DNA of 64,000 bases. Source: Thermoanaerobaculales bacterium. GTDB lineage: Bacteria; Acidobacteriota; Thermoanaerobaculia; Thermoanaerobaculales; Sulfomarinibacteraceae. Position 1 is the stretch's first letter. Every line of letters begins with the position of its first letter. The stretch spans positions 62,001-126,000 of the forward strand of contig DAOPQC010000011.1 of NCBI GenBank assembly GCA_035358815.1. Direction: 5' to 3'. The position numbers and the translations under genes are program-made. Below the pieces are notes generated by a model, which was not told the origin of the DNA, did not search any database, and saw only the letters and a list, made by a program, of their open reading frames with translations. Positions 1-8,943 of this stretch are shown piece by piece.

Positions 1-1
1 C

Positions 2-67
2 GACGAGGCGCGGCTGCAGCGGTTCGTCCAGGACGGCCAGGGGTCCCCCGCCCACCCCAGAATCTAG
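2..67 (+). CDS. 3' end of an unidentified gene, cut by the window edge
   Basis: An open frame runs from the window edge to a TAG at 65-67, giving the C-terminal residues DEARLQRFVQDGQGSPAHPRI split over the last 21 codons (acidic and polar, helix-like at first). The stop lies inside the left end of an intergenic repeat element (AATCTAGGGTCTGG), just as the stop of the enoyl-CoA hydratase-like gene at 48486 lies inside another copy. Too short to assign a family; it could also be chance reading. Confidence 0.3.
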   Translation, partial: DEARLQRFVQDGQGSPAHPRI

Positions 68-299
68 GGTCTGGTCCCCCACCCTTTTCACTTTCGCTTC
101 CGCGTCCGGGTCGTTCCCGTTCCCGATCCCGTTCCCGTTCCCGTTCCCGATCAGTCGGATCCCGCTTGCGCTGCCGCTCACACCGGTGGGACGTCGTGAG
201 GCCAGGCTGTTGCCGCAGGTGTGTCATGCGGACGTCGGAAGCGGGCCCGGAAGGGGAAGCGGGCACGGGAACGGCCACGGAAACGGAGACGGATCGCGT
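58..299. repeat. Intergenic G/C hexamer element, copy 1
   Basis: This fills the gap before the TRAP operon. A degenerate left end (AATCTAGGGTCTGG, 61-74) is followed by a C-rich array of CCCGTT-like hexamers (about 110-150), a non-repetitive core, and an inverted G-rich array (CGGGCACGGGAACGG and similar, about 240-292). The architecture matches the copies near 25, 37, 47.5, 59 and 62 kb. No credible gene is seen in either strand. Confidence 0.7.
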
Positions 300-348
300 G
301 TCCTGCCAGCCAACTCGTCGCTTGGATCCCAGGACTGTCCCAGCGCGT

Positions 349-1614
349 TCAACGAATCAACGCGAGCGACAGCCACGGCCAGTAGGTGATCAGCAGGACG
401 CAGACGAGCAGGATCCCGAGGAATGGCAGGGCCGCCCGGTAGAGCAGGACCACCGGCTTGTCGAAGCGGTAGCTGGCGATGAACAGGCTCATCCCGACCG
501 GCGGCGTGCAGTAGCCGATCTGCATGTTGGCGAGGAAGATGATGCCGAGGTGGATCGGGTCCACCCCGTACCCGGCGGCCAATGGCAGCAGCAGCGGCAC
601 CACGATCACCAGCGCCGAGAAAATGTCGAGCAGGGTGCCGAGGACCAGCAGGAAGACGTTGAGCAGGATCAGGAAGGTCAGCTGGCTGGAGACGTGGGCG
701 GTGACCGCCTCGAACAGCCGGGTCGGCACCTGGGCGTCGATCATGTAGTTGGTGGAGGCTAGCGACGCTCCGAGGATGATCAGGATTCCGCCCACCAGCA
801 CCATCGAGTCGCGCATGATCCCGGGCAGGCGGCGCAGCGGGATCTCGCGGTAGACCAGCACCTCGACCACCAGCACGTACACGGCCGTGACGGCGGCGGC
901 CTCCGAGACCGCGAACACGCCGCTGTACACACCGCCCAGGACGATGACCGGCAGCGGCACCTCCCAGGCCGCCGCACGGAGCGCGGCGGCGGCCTCGCGA
1001 AGGTCGAAGGTCCTGCCCGGAGCGCGGGCGGCGGCCGACCGGTGGCCGACCCGGACCGCCCACAGCGACATCAGCACCAGCATCAGCACGCCGGGCATCA
1101 GGCCGGCGAGGAAGAGCTGGTCGATCGGCTGCGATGCGACGATGCCGTACAGGATGAGCGGCAGCGACGGGGCGAACAGCAGACCGAGGCTGCCGGAGGT
1201 CGTGACCAGGCCGAGGTTGAAGCGTTCGGGGTACCCGACCTGGTTGAGGGCGGGCAGCAGGAGCGCCCCGAGGGCCACGATCGTCACCCCGGAGGCCCCG
1301 GTGAAGGCGGTGAAGAGCGCGCAGGCGATCAGGGCGACCACCGCGAGCCCGCCCGGGAGCCAGCCAAAGAGGGCGTTGGACGTCCGCACCAGCCGCCGGG
1401 GCGCGCCGCTCTCGCCGAGCAGGTAGCCGGCGAAGGTGAACAGCGGAATCGCGAGCAGCACCGGCGTCTCGGCGATCCGGAAGATCTCCATCGCAACGAT
1501 CATCGGGTCGACGCCGGAGCGCGCGAAGCCGAGCAGCGCGCCGGCGGCGATGACCGCGAACAGCGGCGCCCCGAGCACCGCGAGCGCCAGCAGCAGGAGC
1601 CCGGTCAGGATCAT
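349..1614 (-). CDS. dctM: TRAP transporter large membrane subunit (DctM family)
   Basis: Predicted 421-residue inner-membrane protein with about a dozen hydrophobic segments, the usual size for DctM/SiaM. It is the ion-driven transport subunit of a tripartite ATP-independent periplasmic transporter. Family-like stretches are AGYLLGESG near residue 68 and LFTAFTGASGVT near 100. The start ATG (1612-1614) overlaps the stop of the small subunit as ATGA, so translation is probably coupled. It is the last gene of the run TatT lipoprotein, binding protein, DctQ, DctM. The substrate cannot be read from sequence; organic acids or other carboxylates are the usual cargo of the family. Confidence 0.93.
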   Translation of the reverse strand: MILTGLLLLALAVLGAPLFAVIAAGALLGFARSGVDPMIVAMEIFRIAETPVLLAIPLFTFAGYLLGESGAPRRLVRTSNALFGWLPGGLAVVALIACALFTAFTGASGVTIVALGALLLPALNQVGYPERFNLGLVTTSGSLGLLFAPSLPLILYGIVASQPIDQLFLAGLMPGVLMLVLMSLWAVRVGHRSAAARAPGRTFDLREAAAALRAAAWEVPLPVIVLGGVYSGVFAVSEAAAVTAVYVLVVEVLVYREIPLRRLPGIMRDSMVLVGGILIILGASLASTNYMIDAQVPTRLFEAVTAHVSSQLTFLILLNVFLLVLGTLLDIFSALVIVVPLLLPLAAGYGVDPIHLGIIFLANMQIGYCTPPVGMSLFIASYRFDKPVVLLYRAALPFLGILLVCVLLITYWPWLSLALIR

Positions 1615-2123
1615 CCGGCGGCCCCCGGCCCGACCGCCTTTCGCCCGTGCGCCAGTGCGTACGCCAGGTACCTGAGCCCGATCACCCCGAAGGCCACCGG
1701 CAGCACCAGCTCGCAGACCCACAGCGGCACCGCGGCAAAGACCGTGACGCCACCTTCCCGGTCCCCCAGCAGCAGCCGGGTGGAGTGCCATGCCAGCGCC
1801 AGCGACACCGCGGCGGTGAACAGGTCGGTCACCACACGCACGGCGGACTTCCAGCGCCCGGGAAGGAACCGCGACACCGCGTCCACCGAGATCTGCTTGT
1901 CGAACCGGGTCGCCACCATGGCACCGATCATGCCGACCCACAGCACCACCACCCGCACCGCCGGATCGGCCCACAGCAGGCTGGTGTCGAGCAGGTTGCG
2001 GAGCGCGATCTGGGCCGCCGCCAGCACGATCAGCCCGGCCAGCATGACGACCAGCAGGCCGTCCTCGACGATCGCCAGGGCGCGCACCAGGCGCGCCACG
2101 ACCGATGAGTGGTCGCCGGCCAT
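1611..2123 (-). CDS. dctQ: TRAP transporter small membrane subunit (DctQ family)
   Basis: A 170-residue protein with four hydrophobic segments (about 20-40, 55-75, 90-115, 132-155), typical of the DctQ subunit that pairs with DctM in the inner membrane. The family-like segment RNLLDTSLLWADPAVR follows the first membrane span. It lies 3 bp after the binding-protein gene and overlaps DctM by 4 bp, so all three were probably made from one transcript. Sequence conservation of DctQ is low in general; the assignment rests on size, topology and position. Confidence 0.88.
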   Translation of the reverse strand: MAGDHSSVVARLVRALAIVEDGLLVVMLAGLIVLAAAQIALRNLLDTSLLWADPAVRVVVLWVGMIGAMVATRFDKQISVDAVSRFLPGRWKSAVRVVTDLFTAAVSLALAWHSTRLLLGDREGGVTVFAAVPLWVCELVLPVAFGVIGLRYLAYALAHGRKAVGPGAAG

Positions 2124-2126
2124 CGC

Positions 2127-3149
2127 TCAGCCGCCGCCGGCGGTCGCCCCGCGACCGCTGCGGTGCCGCTTGAGGACCCCCTGGACCTCGCCGACCAGGG
2201 CGCGATCGTAGCGCTGCTCCCCGATCAGCGCCTGCGTCGCCTCGGCCGCGACGCTCGCCCAGCGGCGCCGCATCTCCTCGTTCGGCTCGACGAACGTCAC
2301 CCCCTGCCGGATCAACGCCTGCCGCGCCTGCTCGGTGTCCTGTCGCGCCCGGCGATCGAGCCCGGACACCGTCTCGGTGAGAACCTCGCGCACCACCTCG
2401 CGGTCGGCGGGAGACATGCGCTCCATCGCCTCCCGCGTGAAGAGCAACGTCCCGTAGACGTAGGTGACCGGCAGGTCGGTGGTGTACGAGGCCTTGGTGA
2501 ACCACTGCAGCGCCACCGCCCCGACCGGCGGCGCCGCGACGGTGTCGACGAGCCCGGTCTGGAGGCCGGTCAGGACATCGGCGATCGCCAGCGGCACCGG
2601 CGACAGCTTGGCCGCATCGGCGATCGCGCGGCTGATCGCATCGCCCTCGGGCATCCAGATCTTGCGGCCCGCGAGGTCGGCGAAGCTGCTCACCGGGCGG
2701 GTCGACATCAGGTAGACGAAACCGGTCTCGACGAAGCCGAAGGCCACCAGCCCCTTCTCCTCCAGCATGCCGAGCAGCCGCTGGTCGAACGCCGACCGCA
2801 CCGCGTCGACCTCGGAGTAGTCGTGGAACAGCAGCGGCAGGTTGTAGATCTCGATGCTCGGCACGAGGTCGGTCAGGCTACCGACCAGTATCGCGCCGCC
2901 CTGGAGCTGGCCGATCCGCATCTTGCGCAGCACCGCCTGGTCGCTGCCCATGGTGCCGCCGGTGTAGTAGCGGATGCCGACCCGGCCCTCGGTGCGCCGG
3001 CTGACCTCGTCGGCGGCGCGGCGTGCCTCCACCATCCAGCTCGAGCCCTCGGGTGCGAGCGTCGCCACCTTGAGCTGGACCTGCTGCGCCGACGCCGCGG
3101 CTGCGGCGAGGAGAAGGGCCGAAAACGTCCAGAATCGCAGATTCCGCAT
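2127..3149 (-). CDS. TRAP transporter periplasmic solute-binding protein (DctP/TatP-like)
   Basis: A 340-residue protein with a signal peptide (MRNLRFWTF, hydrophobic core, cleavage near SAQ-QVQ at residue 22). The mature start KVATLAPEGSSW and the motif YYTGGTMGSDQAVLRKMRIG are typical of the DctP family, which captures the substrate in the periplasm and hands it to DctQM. The start chosen is the ATG at 3147-3149 because the signal peptide begins there; the frame is open further upstream but that would overlap the lipoprotein gene. The adjoining TatT-like lipoprotein suggests the TPR-associated TRAP subtype described in Treponema pallidum. Confidence 0.9.
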   Translation of the reverse strand: MRNLRFWTFSALLLAAAAASAQQVQLKVATLAPEGSSWMVEARRAADEVSRRTEGRVGIRYYTGGTMGSDQAVLRKMRIGQLQGGAILVGSLTDLVPSIEIYNLPLLFHDYSEVDAVRSAFDQRLLGMLEEKGLVAFGFVETGFVYLMSTRPVSSFADLAGRKIWMPEGDAISRAIADAAKLSPVPLAIADVLTGLQTGLVDTVAAPPVGAVALQWFTKASYTTDLPVTYVYGTLLFTREAMERMSPADREVVREVLTETVSGLDRRARQDTEQARQALIRQGVTFVEPNEEMRRRWASVAAEATQALIGEQRYDRALVGEVQGVLKRHRSGRGATAGGG

Positions 3150-3154
3150 CCCAA

Positions 3155-4048
3155 TCACTCCCCGAAGTAGTCGTCGGACGAGTCGAGCAGCCGCTGAGCC
3201 CGCTCCTGGGCGAGCGTGTTGCTCAGGGTCAGGCCGGGCGCCTCCGGCGACGCGCCGAGGACCTCCCGGCACAGCCGGTCGTGGAGGTCGCGGTCGAAGG
3301 CCATCCGGGCGTACTCGCTCGCCAGCAGCACCTTGGCCATGAGGTCACGGCCGCCGGACAGCTCGATCGCCTGCTCGAAGTGCCGCCTCCCCTCCTCCGG
3401 CCGCCCCCCCAACGCCGCCGGCAGCAGGGTCTCGAGCACGCCGAGGTAGAGGTACGGAGTGCCCTTCCGGTAGGAGGGGTCGAGCTCGACGACACGCCGA
3501 ATCAGCGCATCCACGCGCGCCTTGTCGGCCACCGCGGACCAGTCGTCGCGGTTGGCGGAGATCCAGGTCGCCCAAGCCGTAGCGCAGGCGAACGCGGCCG
3601 GCACGTCCTCGATCGCAAGCGCGCGGACCGCAGCCTCGAACTCGTCGTACGGGGCGGTCCAGGTCTCGCAGGTGGCACGGTGCTCGCGGCACAGCCCCCG
3701 CCACCCGTAGTCCCTGCCCTTGCGGGCCAGCCGTGCGGCGCGCTCCGGGTCGTCGACGAAGGCTCCCGCGTAGGTCGAGTAGAGCTCGGCTCCGGCGATC
3801 AGGAGCTTCGCGTTGTCAGGGTCCTCCGCGATCATCCCGTCGAGCAGCACCAAGTAGGCCGGGGCCGCCTGGCGGACGGTCTCGGGGTCATTCTGATCGA
3901 CCAGCGCTCCGGCGACGCCGTCCGCCATCCGGCCGGTGGAGGATGAGACCACGGCCGAGCACGCCGAAAGCGCCAGCAGCGCCCCGAGCGCGGCGGCGGC
4001 GCGCCCCGCCCGCGCAAAGGCCCATGCTCCTGCCGAATCCACCTTCAC
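3155..4048 (-). CDS. TatT-like TRAP-associated lipoprotein
   Basis: Predicted lipoprotein of 297 residues: basic N-terminus, hydrophobic stretch, lipobox LSAC with the acylated Cys near residue 30. The body is helical and TPR-like (EDPDNAKLLIAGAELYSTYAGAFV; GRDYGWRGL; a second block near LDPSYRKGTPYLYLGVLETLLP). This resembles TatT proteins that form a trimer with the TRAP binding protein TatP. The start chosen is GTG at 4046-4048 because GAGG sits six bases upstream; an in-frame start at 4069 is possible. The gene lies 5 bp before the binding-protein gene, supporting a joint role in uptake. Confidence 0.8.
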   Translation of the reverse strand: MKVDSAGAWAFARAGRAAAALGALLALSACSAVVSSSTGRMADGVAGALVDQNDPETVRQAAPAYLVLLDGMIAEDPDNAKLLIAGAELYSTYAGAFVDDPERAARLARKGRDYGWRGLCREHRATCETWTAPYDEFEAAVRALAIEDVPAAFACATAWATWISANRDDWSAVADKARVDALIRRVVELDPSYRKGTPYLYLGVLETLLPAALGGRPEEGRRHFEQAIELSGGRDLMAKVLLASEYARMAFDRDLHDRLCREVLGASPEAPGLTLSNTLAQERAQRLLDSSDDYFGE

Positions 4049-4122
4049 GACGCACCTCAAGCGCAGCACCGGTCGAGGCTCATCCGATGGCCCGAAGGCC
4101 CCCGCACCACGATGCCCGATGG

Positions 4123-4785
4123 TCAGCGGCTCCCGAAGCCCCCGCGGAGCGTGCCCGCCGCACTGCCCAGCCTGGACAGGGCGAACGGCCGCACGCTCGT
4201 GTCCGAGGTGTTGGTGATCACCGTCCGCCCCTCGGCGTCGCGCGTCAGGCGAACCGGCGAGATCAGCCGTCCCTCGGACAATCGATAGGCCGTCCCGGTA
4301 TACAACGACATGACCATGGCCACGTAATCCCGCGTCTCTCGGAAGGGCGGGATCCCGCGGTGGCGCTCCACCGCCCCCTCACCGGCGTTGTACGCCGCGA
4401 GCGCCAGCTGCAGGTTGCCCGAGTAGCGCTCGATGAGCCGATCCAGCTCCCGGATCCCTCCCTGGACGTTCTGCTCCGGATCGAAGGGGTTGTCGACCTC
4501 CAGCCGCCGCGCAGTGTCGGGCATCAGCTGCATCAGGCCGAGGGCCCCCTTGTGGCTGACCGCGCTCGGGTTGTAGCCGGACTCGACCCGCACCACGGCG
4601 TCGACCAGCTTGGGATCGAGGCCGTTCTCCGTGCTCAGACGCTGCACCAGCTCATAGAGGTCGGGCACCTTGATGACGGCCTGCGCGGGGCGCGGCGCAT
4701 CGGTCGGCGCCGCCGCCATCGCGAGGGCGGCGGACCACACCACGGCCGCAACGGCTGCCGGAGTGACGACGAAGCGGACACCCAT
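4123..4785 (-). CDS. Lytic transglycosylase, SLT domain
   Basis: A 220-residue exported murein hydrolase. Signal peptide-like N-terminus (MGVRFVVTPAAVAAVVW), then a compact SLT domain with catalytic Glu in VESGYNPSAVSHKGALGLMQ (about 70-90), the MQLMPDTARRL motif and AAYNAGEGAV (about 140). It would cleave glycan strands in peptidoglycan to 1,6-anhydromuramyl products. The C-terminal 50 residues resemble the short tails of Slt-type lytic enzymes. It lies 74 bp upstream of the TatT-like gene on the same strand. The start chosen is 4785 because the next ATG upstream would precede the likely -10 box at 4793-4798. Confidence 0.85.
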   Translation of the reverse strand: MGVRFVVTPAAVAAVVWSAALAMAAAPTDAPRPAQAVIKVPDLYELVQRLSTENGLDPKLVDAVVRVESGYNPSAVSHKGALGLMQLMPDTARRLEVDNPFDPEQNVQGGIRELDRLIERYSGNLQLALAAYNAGEGAVERHRGIPPFRETRDYVAMVMSLYTGTAYRLSEGRLISPVRLTRDAEGRTVITNTSDTSVRPFALSRLGSAAGTLRGGFGSR

Positions 4786-4791
4786 CCCCTG

Positions 4792-4798
4792 TATTATG
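4792..4798. promoter_or_regulatory. Possible shared -10 box between divergent genes
   Basis: Only ten bases separate the divergent starts at 4785 and 4796. The short AT-rich patch reads TATTAT on the plus strand and CATAAT on the minus strand, both close to the TATAAT consensus in otherwise GC-rich DNA. For the transglycosylase it would give a very short leader. If it serves the plus strand, the uridylyltransferase must start downstream, for example at the GTG at 4832. No convincing -35 box is seen. Confidence 0.35.
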
Positions 4799-6232
4799 AC
4801 AAATCGTGCGGTGGAGGTGCAGGTGGACCCGGTGAGGGCCGACACACGCTGCCAGCCGTTCGTGTCCAAAATGCGCGCTGCGGGGCTGCCGGACGCGGCG
4901 ATCGGCGGCTTTTGCCTGCACTTCGCCCGCTACCTCGGCGGCGGCCAGGCGACCGTCGCAGAAGACGACATCCGACCGGTCGAGGCGCTCCCCGACGCCG
5001 ACTCGTTCGCCGGCCCGGCGGAGGCCGGTCGTGCGGCGCTCGGGCGCGTGGCCGTCATCAAGCTCAACGGCGGCCTCGGCACCGGCATGGGCCTCGAGCG
5101 CGCCAAGTCGCTGCTCGAGGTCCGCGGCGGGCTGACCTTCCTCGACCTGATCGCGCGCCAGGTCCTGAGCCTGCGCGAGCGAACCGGGGCCGCCGTGCCC
5201 CTGCTGATGATGGACAGCTTCCGCACCGCGGGCGACAGCGCCGCCATCCTCGAGCGGTACCCCGGGCTCGCCGTCGCTGGGTTGCCGCTCTCTTTCCTCC
5301 AGCACCGGATCCCCAAGGTGAGCGCCGACGGCGCGGGGCCCGCGGCATGGCCCGTCGATCCAGAGCTCGAGTGGTGCCCGCCGGGGCACGGCGACCTCTA
5401 CCCGGCGCTCGCCACCTCGGGCGTCCTCGACCGCCTGCTCGAGCGCCGATTCGAGTTCGCCTTCGTGTCCAACGCGGACAACCTCGGAGCGGTCCTCGAC
5501 CCGGCAATCCTCGGCCACGTCGTGGAGCGCCGGCTCGCGTTCCTCATGGAGGCCGCGGACCGCACCCCGGCCGACCGCAAGGGCGGCCACCTGTGCCGGC
5601 TTGCCGATGGCCGGCTCGCGCTGCGCGAGGCGGCCCAGTGCCCGCCGGACGAGGTCGGGGCGTTCCAGGACGTGGCCCGCCACCGCTTCTTCAACACCAA
5701 CAACCTCTGGCTCCACCTGCCGTCGCTGCGAAGGACGCTCGACAAGCATGACGGCGTCATCCCCTTGCCCACGATCGTCAACCGCAAGTCCCTCGACCCG
5801 CGCGACCCCTCCTCACCCGCCGTGGTCCAGCTCGAGTCCGCGATGGGCGCGGCGATCTCGCTGCTCACGCCGAGCGAGGCGATCCGGGTGGCGCGGCGGC
5901 GCTTCTCGCCGGTCAAGAGCACCGATGACCTGCTGGCGGCGCGCTCGGACGCCTACCGGCTCGAGGCGGACTGGCGCCTCGCGCTCGACGTCTCGCGCAG
6001 CTCGCCGCCGGTGGTGTCGCTGGACCCGCGGTACTACACGCGGATCGACGACTTCGAGCGGCGCTTCCCCGCCGGGCCGCCGTCGCTGGTCGGCTGCGAC
6101 GCGCTGACTGTGGAAGGCGACGTCACGTTCGGCCGCGGGGTGGTGGTGCAGGGGGACGCCCACCTCGTCGCGGCCGACGGGCCCCGGGAGGTTTCGGATC
6201 ACGCCGTCCTCCACGGCGAGGTCCGGCTCTGA
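4796..6232 (+). CDS. UTP--sugar-1-phosphate uridylyltransferase, UDPGP family
   Basis: A 478-residue protein of the eukaryotic-type UDP-glucose pyrophosphorylase family (UDPGP), which makes UDP-glucose (or UDP-N-acetylhexosamine) from UTP and sugar-1-phosphate. The nucleotide-binding loop KLNGGLGTGMGLERAKS is near residue 88; other family motifs are FVSNADNLGA (near 223), FFNTNNLWL (near 302) and SAMGAAISLL (near 345). Bacteria more often use the unrelated GalU for this step. The start is uncertain: ATG 4796 overlaps a possible -10 box, and GTG 4832 has an AGGTGG five bases upstream. The exact sugar cannot be told. Confidence 0.88.
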   Translation: MTNRAVEVQVDPVRADTRCQPFVSKMRAAGLPDAAIGGFCLHFARYLGGGQATVAEDDIRPVEALPDADSFAGPAEAGRAALGRVAVIKLNGGLGTGMGLERAKSLLEVRGGLTFLDLIARQVLSLRERTGAAVPLLMMDSFRTAGDSAAILERYPGLAVAGLPLSFLQHRIPKVSADGAGPAAWPVDPELEWCPPGHGDLYPALATSGVLDRLLERRFEFAFVSNADNLGAVLDPAILGHVVERRLAFLMEAADRTPADRKGGHLCRLADGRLALREAAQCPPDEVGAFQDVARHRFFNTNNLWLHLPSLRRTLDKHDGVIPLPTIVNRKSLDPRDPSSPAVVQLESAMGAAISLLTPSEAIRVARRRFSPVKSTDDLLAARSDAYRLEADWRLALDVSRSSPPVVSLDPRYYTRIDDFERRFPAGPPSLVGCDALTVEGDVTFGRGVVVQGDAHLVAADGPREVSDHAVLHGEVRL

Positions 6233-6337
6233 CGGTCCGGGCTCGGGAAGCGGGTCTTCGGGCACGGATGCCTTGACACAGGAGGGTGGTGAGAAATGCG
6301 GGCTAGAATGCTGCCTGCCTCGAGCGGAGGAGCCCCC

Positions 6338-8374
6338 ATGATCGAAGAGCGCAAGTCGCTTCCCGAGAACGCCTACCGCGAGCTCAAGCCGGGCGAGACC
6401 TACACCCCGGTGTTCCCCGAGGAGCGCGGGGTGCTCGAGGTCACCGTCCGTTCGGTGCTGTTCGGCCTCGCCATGGGCGTGCTGTTCTCGGCGGCCGCGG
6501 CCTACATCGCGCTCAAGCTCGGGCAGGGCATCGAGTCGGCAATCCCGATCTCGATTCTCGCGATCGGCTTCTCGGCCATGCTCGCCCGCCGGTCGACGCT
6601 GCTCGAGAACGTCAACATCCTGTCCATCGGCGCCACCTCGGGCATCCTGGTCGGGGGCTCGGTCTTCACCATGCCGGCGATCTTCGTGCTAGGGCTCGAG
6701 GGCCGTACCTCCTTCTTCCAGATCTTCATCGTGCCCTTCCTCGGCGCATGCCTCGGCGTGCTGTTCCTGATCCCGTTCCGCCGCTACTTCGTGGCCGAGA
6801 TGCACGGCAAGCTGCCCTACCCTGAGGGCACCGCCATCACCGAAATCCTGATGACCGGCGAGCGCGGCGGCCAGCAGGCCAAGGTGCTGGTGACGGCGAT
6901 GGGCATCGGGTTCGCCTTCGACCTCGTGGCCCTCACCTTCACGGCCTGGCGCGACATCTTCACGACGGCGCTGATCCGCGCCCTCGACCCGCTCACGCAC
7001 AAGGTCAAGGCGGTTTTCGCCCTCAACACCTCGGCGGCGGTGCTCGGGCTCGGCTACATCATCGGCGTGCGCTACTCCTCGATCATCTGCGCCGGCTCGT
7101 TCCTCTCCTACTTCGTGCTGGTGCCGCTGGTGGCATGGATCGGCGCCAACCTGCCCGGCGTCCTGGGCGGCGGCTCGGCTCCGATCGCCGAGCTCGGGGC
7201 CGAGGACCTGTTCTTCGAGTACGTGCGCTTCATCGGCATCGGCGGCATCTTCATGGCCGGCATCATCTCGATCGTCAAGATGTCGCCGGTGATGGTGCAG
7301 GCGCTGCGCACGGCCTTCTCGGAGATCCGGAAGATGGCGTCGGGCGGCCTCCGAGCCGAGGGCCGGCGCACCGACTCCGACATGCCGATGGGCCTGGTGG
7401 CCGTGCTGCTCGCGGCCGTGGCCCTGTTCACCTGGCTCTACTTCAGGTTCTCGGTGCTGGCCTCACAGCCGGAGGCCGCCCGGCTCGCGACCTACGCCCT
7501 GGTGCTGACGCTGGTGGTGTCCTTCCTGTTCGCCGCGGTCTCGGCGTGGGCGATCGCCATGATCTCGGTGACGCCGATCTCCGGGATGACCCTGACCACG
7601 CTCATCCTGTCGGCGATCGTCCTCGCCAAGCTCGGCCTGTCCGGCCCGGACGGCATGCTCGCCACCCTGCTGATCGGCGGCGTGGTCTGCACCGCGCTGT
7701 CGATGACCGGGACCCTGGTCACCGAGTTCAAGATCAGCTACTGGCTCGGCGCCACGCCGCGCCGCATCCAGTGGTCCAACATCCTGGCCGCCGCGGTGGC
7801 GTCGATCACGGTGACCGGGGCGATCATGCTGTTCGCCTCGACCAAGGGCTACCTGCCGTCGGCCGCGCACCCCAACCCGATGCCGGCGCCCCAGGCCAAC
7901 GCGATGGCCGCGGTCATCCAGAGCGTGATGGCCTCGGCCGAGGCGCCGTGGCTGCTCTACGGCGTCGGCGCGGTGATCGCCCTGATCGTGGAGATGCTGG
8001 GCGTGTCGGCGCTCGCCTTCGCCCTCGGCATGTACCTGCCGATCGAGCTCAACACCCCGATCCTGTTCGGGGCGCTGGTGGCGGCATGGGTGCGGCGGCG
8101 GGCGCCGACGGAGGAGGCGCGGCGCGCCCGCTCGAACCGCGGCACCCTGATCGCCTCCGGGCTGATCGCTGGCGGGGCGCTCGCCGGGGTCGCCGACGGC
8201 ATCCTGAGCTGGATCGCCGACGCCCGCGGGGCGACCATCCCCTCGTTCGGCAACCTCGGCGGCCTCGGCAACTGGCTCGGACTGCTCCTGTTCTGCGCGC
8301 TCGCCGGCTACGTGATCTGGGATGCGGCGCGGGCGCGCGACGAGGAGGGCGCCGGCCCCGAGATCTCGATTTAG
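6338..8374 (+). CDS. Oligopeptide transporter, OPT family
   Basis: A 678-residue inner-membrane protein with about 14-16 hydrophobic segments, the usual size for bacterial OPT proteins, which import oligopeptides or metal chelates by proton symport. Family-like sequence includes ALKLGQGIESAIPISILAIG near 50 and HGKLPYPEGTAITEIL near 155-175. The start ATG 6338 has GGAGGAG five bases upstream. A -10-like TAGAAT lies at 6304-6309. The TAG stop is inside the 5' arm of a long hairpin (8371-8452). Substrate unknown. Confidence 0.9.
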   Translation: MIEERKSLPENAYRELKPGETYTPVFPEERGVLEVTVRSVLFGLAMGVLFSAAAAYIALKLGQGIESAIPISILAIGFSAMLARRSTLLENVNILSIGATSGILVGGSVFTMPAIFVLGLEGRTSFFQIFIVPFLGACLGVLFLIPFRRYFVAEMHGKLPYPEGTAITEILMTGERGGQQAKVLVTAMGIGFAFDLVALTFTAWRDIFTTALIRALDPLTHKVKAVFALNTSAAVLGLGYIIGVRYSSIICAGSFLSYFVLVPLVAWIGANLPGVLGGGSAPIAELGAEDLFFEYVRFIGIGGIFMAGIISIVKMSPVMVQALRTAFSEIRKMASGGLRAEGRRTDSDMPMGLVAVLLAAVALFTWLYFRFSVLASQPEAARLATYALVLTLVVSFLFAAVSAWAIAMISVTPISGMTLTTLILSAIVLAKLGLSGPDGMLATLLIGGVVCTALSMTGTLVTEFKISYWLGATPRRIQWSNILAAAVASITVTGAIMLFASTKGYLPSAAHPNPMPAPQANAMAAVIQSVMASAEAPWLLYGVGAVIALIVEMLGVSALAFALGMYLPIELNTPILFGALVAAWVRRRAPTEEARRARSNRGTLIASGLIAGGALAGVADGILSWIADARGATIPSFGNLGGLGNWLGLLLFCALAGYVIWDAARARDEEGAGPEISI

Positions 8375-8475
8375 GATCGTGCGGGACATGGGCCCCAGCG
8401 CGCGTTCCGCGCAGCAAGGTCTGGCGTCTGCCCCTGTCCCTCACGATCCTAAGTGGATGCGCTGCGCGCATCTTG
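8371..8475. repeat. Stop-codon hairpin plus GCGCTGCGCGCAT tail, copy 1
   Basis: An inverted repeat pairs 8371-8392 with 8431-8452: TTAGGATCGTG matches CACGATCCTAA exactly, then GGGACA and GGG continue the stem after one mismatch and a bulge. The TAG stop of the OPT gene is in the 5' arm. It is followed by ATGCGCTGCGCGCAT (8457-8471). The same arrangement, with differently sequenced but still pairing arms, follows the gene ending at 43790. There is no U-run, so it is not a classic intrinsic terminator, though it could still block 3' exonuclease or end transcription. Confidence 0.65.
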
Positions 8476-8726
8476 AAGCAGGCAATGACAGACTGGCCGT
8501 GCTCTTGAATCGAACTGACCGATGGAGGCGTGTCGTCGCGTGTCAGCTACTGGGGCCAACGCCCCGCGCCGGTCACACCTCCGATGATCCACCTTTGGAC
8601 TTCCTCCCGGCCGGCATGATGCGCGGCAGGAGCTTGTCTCGCCGAGGTGGCCATTGCCGCCGTCCTCTTCACCGTGCCAGCCCCAAGGATTTGCGCGGTG
8701 CTGGTTCGACGCCGCGGCCGCTGGAG
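8476..8726. other. Gap without a recognised gene
   Basis: About 250 bp between the hairpin and the tRNA promoter. Open frames exist on both strands, but none has a recognisable domain or a good ribosome binding site. The one crossing the tRNA on the minus strand is the well-known false protein produced by reading a tRNA gene backwards. Confidence 0.5.
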
Positions 8727-8755
8727 TTGACAGTGCGGCGGGCCGTTGGTAGATT
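8727..8755 (+). promoter_or_regulatory. Promoter of tRNA-Gly
   Basis: A -35 TTGACA (8727-8732), a 17-bp spacer and a -10 TAGATT (8750-8755) sit 14 bp before the tRNA. This is a near-consensus sigma-70 promoter and matches the spacing of the tRNA-Cys promoter at 10752-10780. Confidence 0.85.
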
Positions 8756-8769
8756 ACCGCTCCCGCTGA

Positions 8770-8844
<75 letters not shown>

Positions 8845-8943
8845 GCCGCCCACCCGCCCCTCAACTCTCTCAGGTCGGCCTCCAGTGAGCAAGGAACGTC
8901 TCGGGACGAGGTCGCCGCCGCACTCCGGTGTCACCGTGTGGCC

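Noticed and set aside
3733..5751. 672-codon plus-strand frame
   Set aside because: Arg/Pro/Ala-rich shadow lying over the TatT lipoprotein, transglycosylase and uridylyltransferase genes, all of which have clear domains.
6273..6309. TTGACA (6273) with TAGAAT (6304) as an OPT promoter
   Set aside because: The spacer would be 25 bp, too long for sigma-70; TAGAAT alone may still be a -10.
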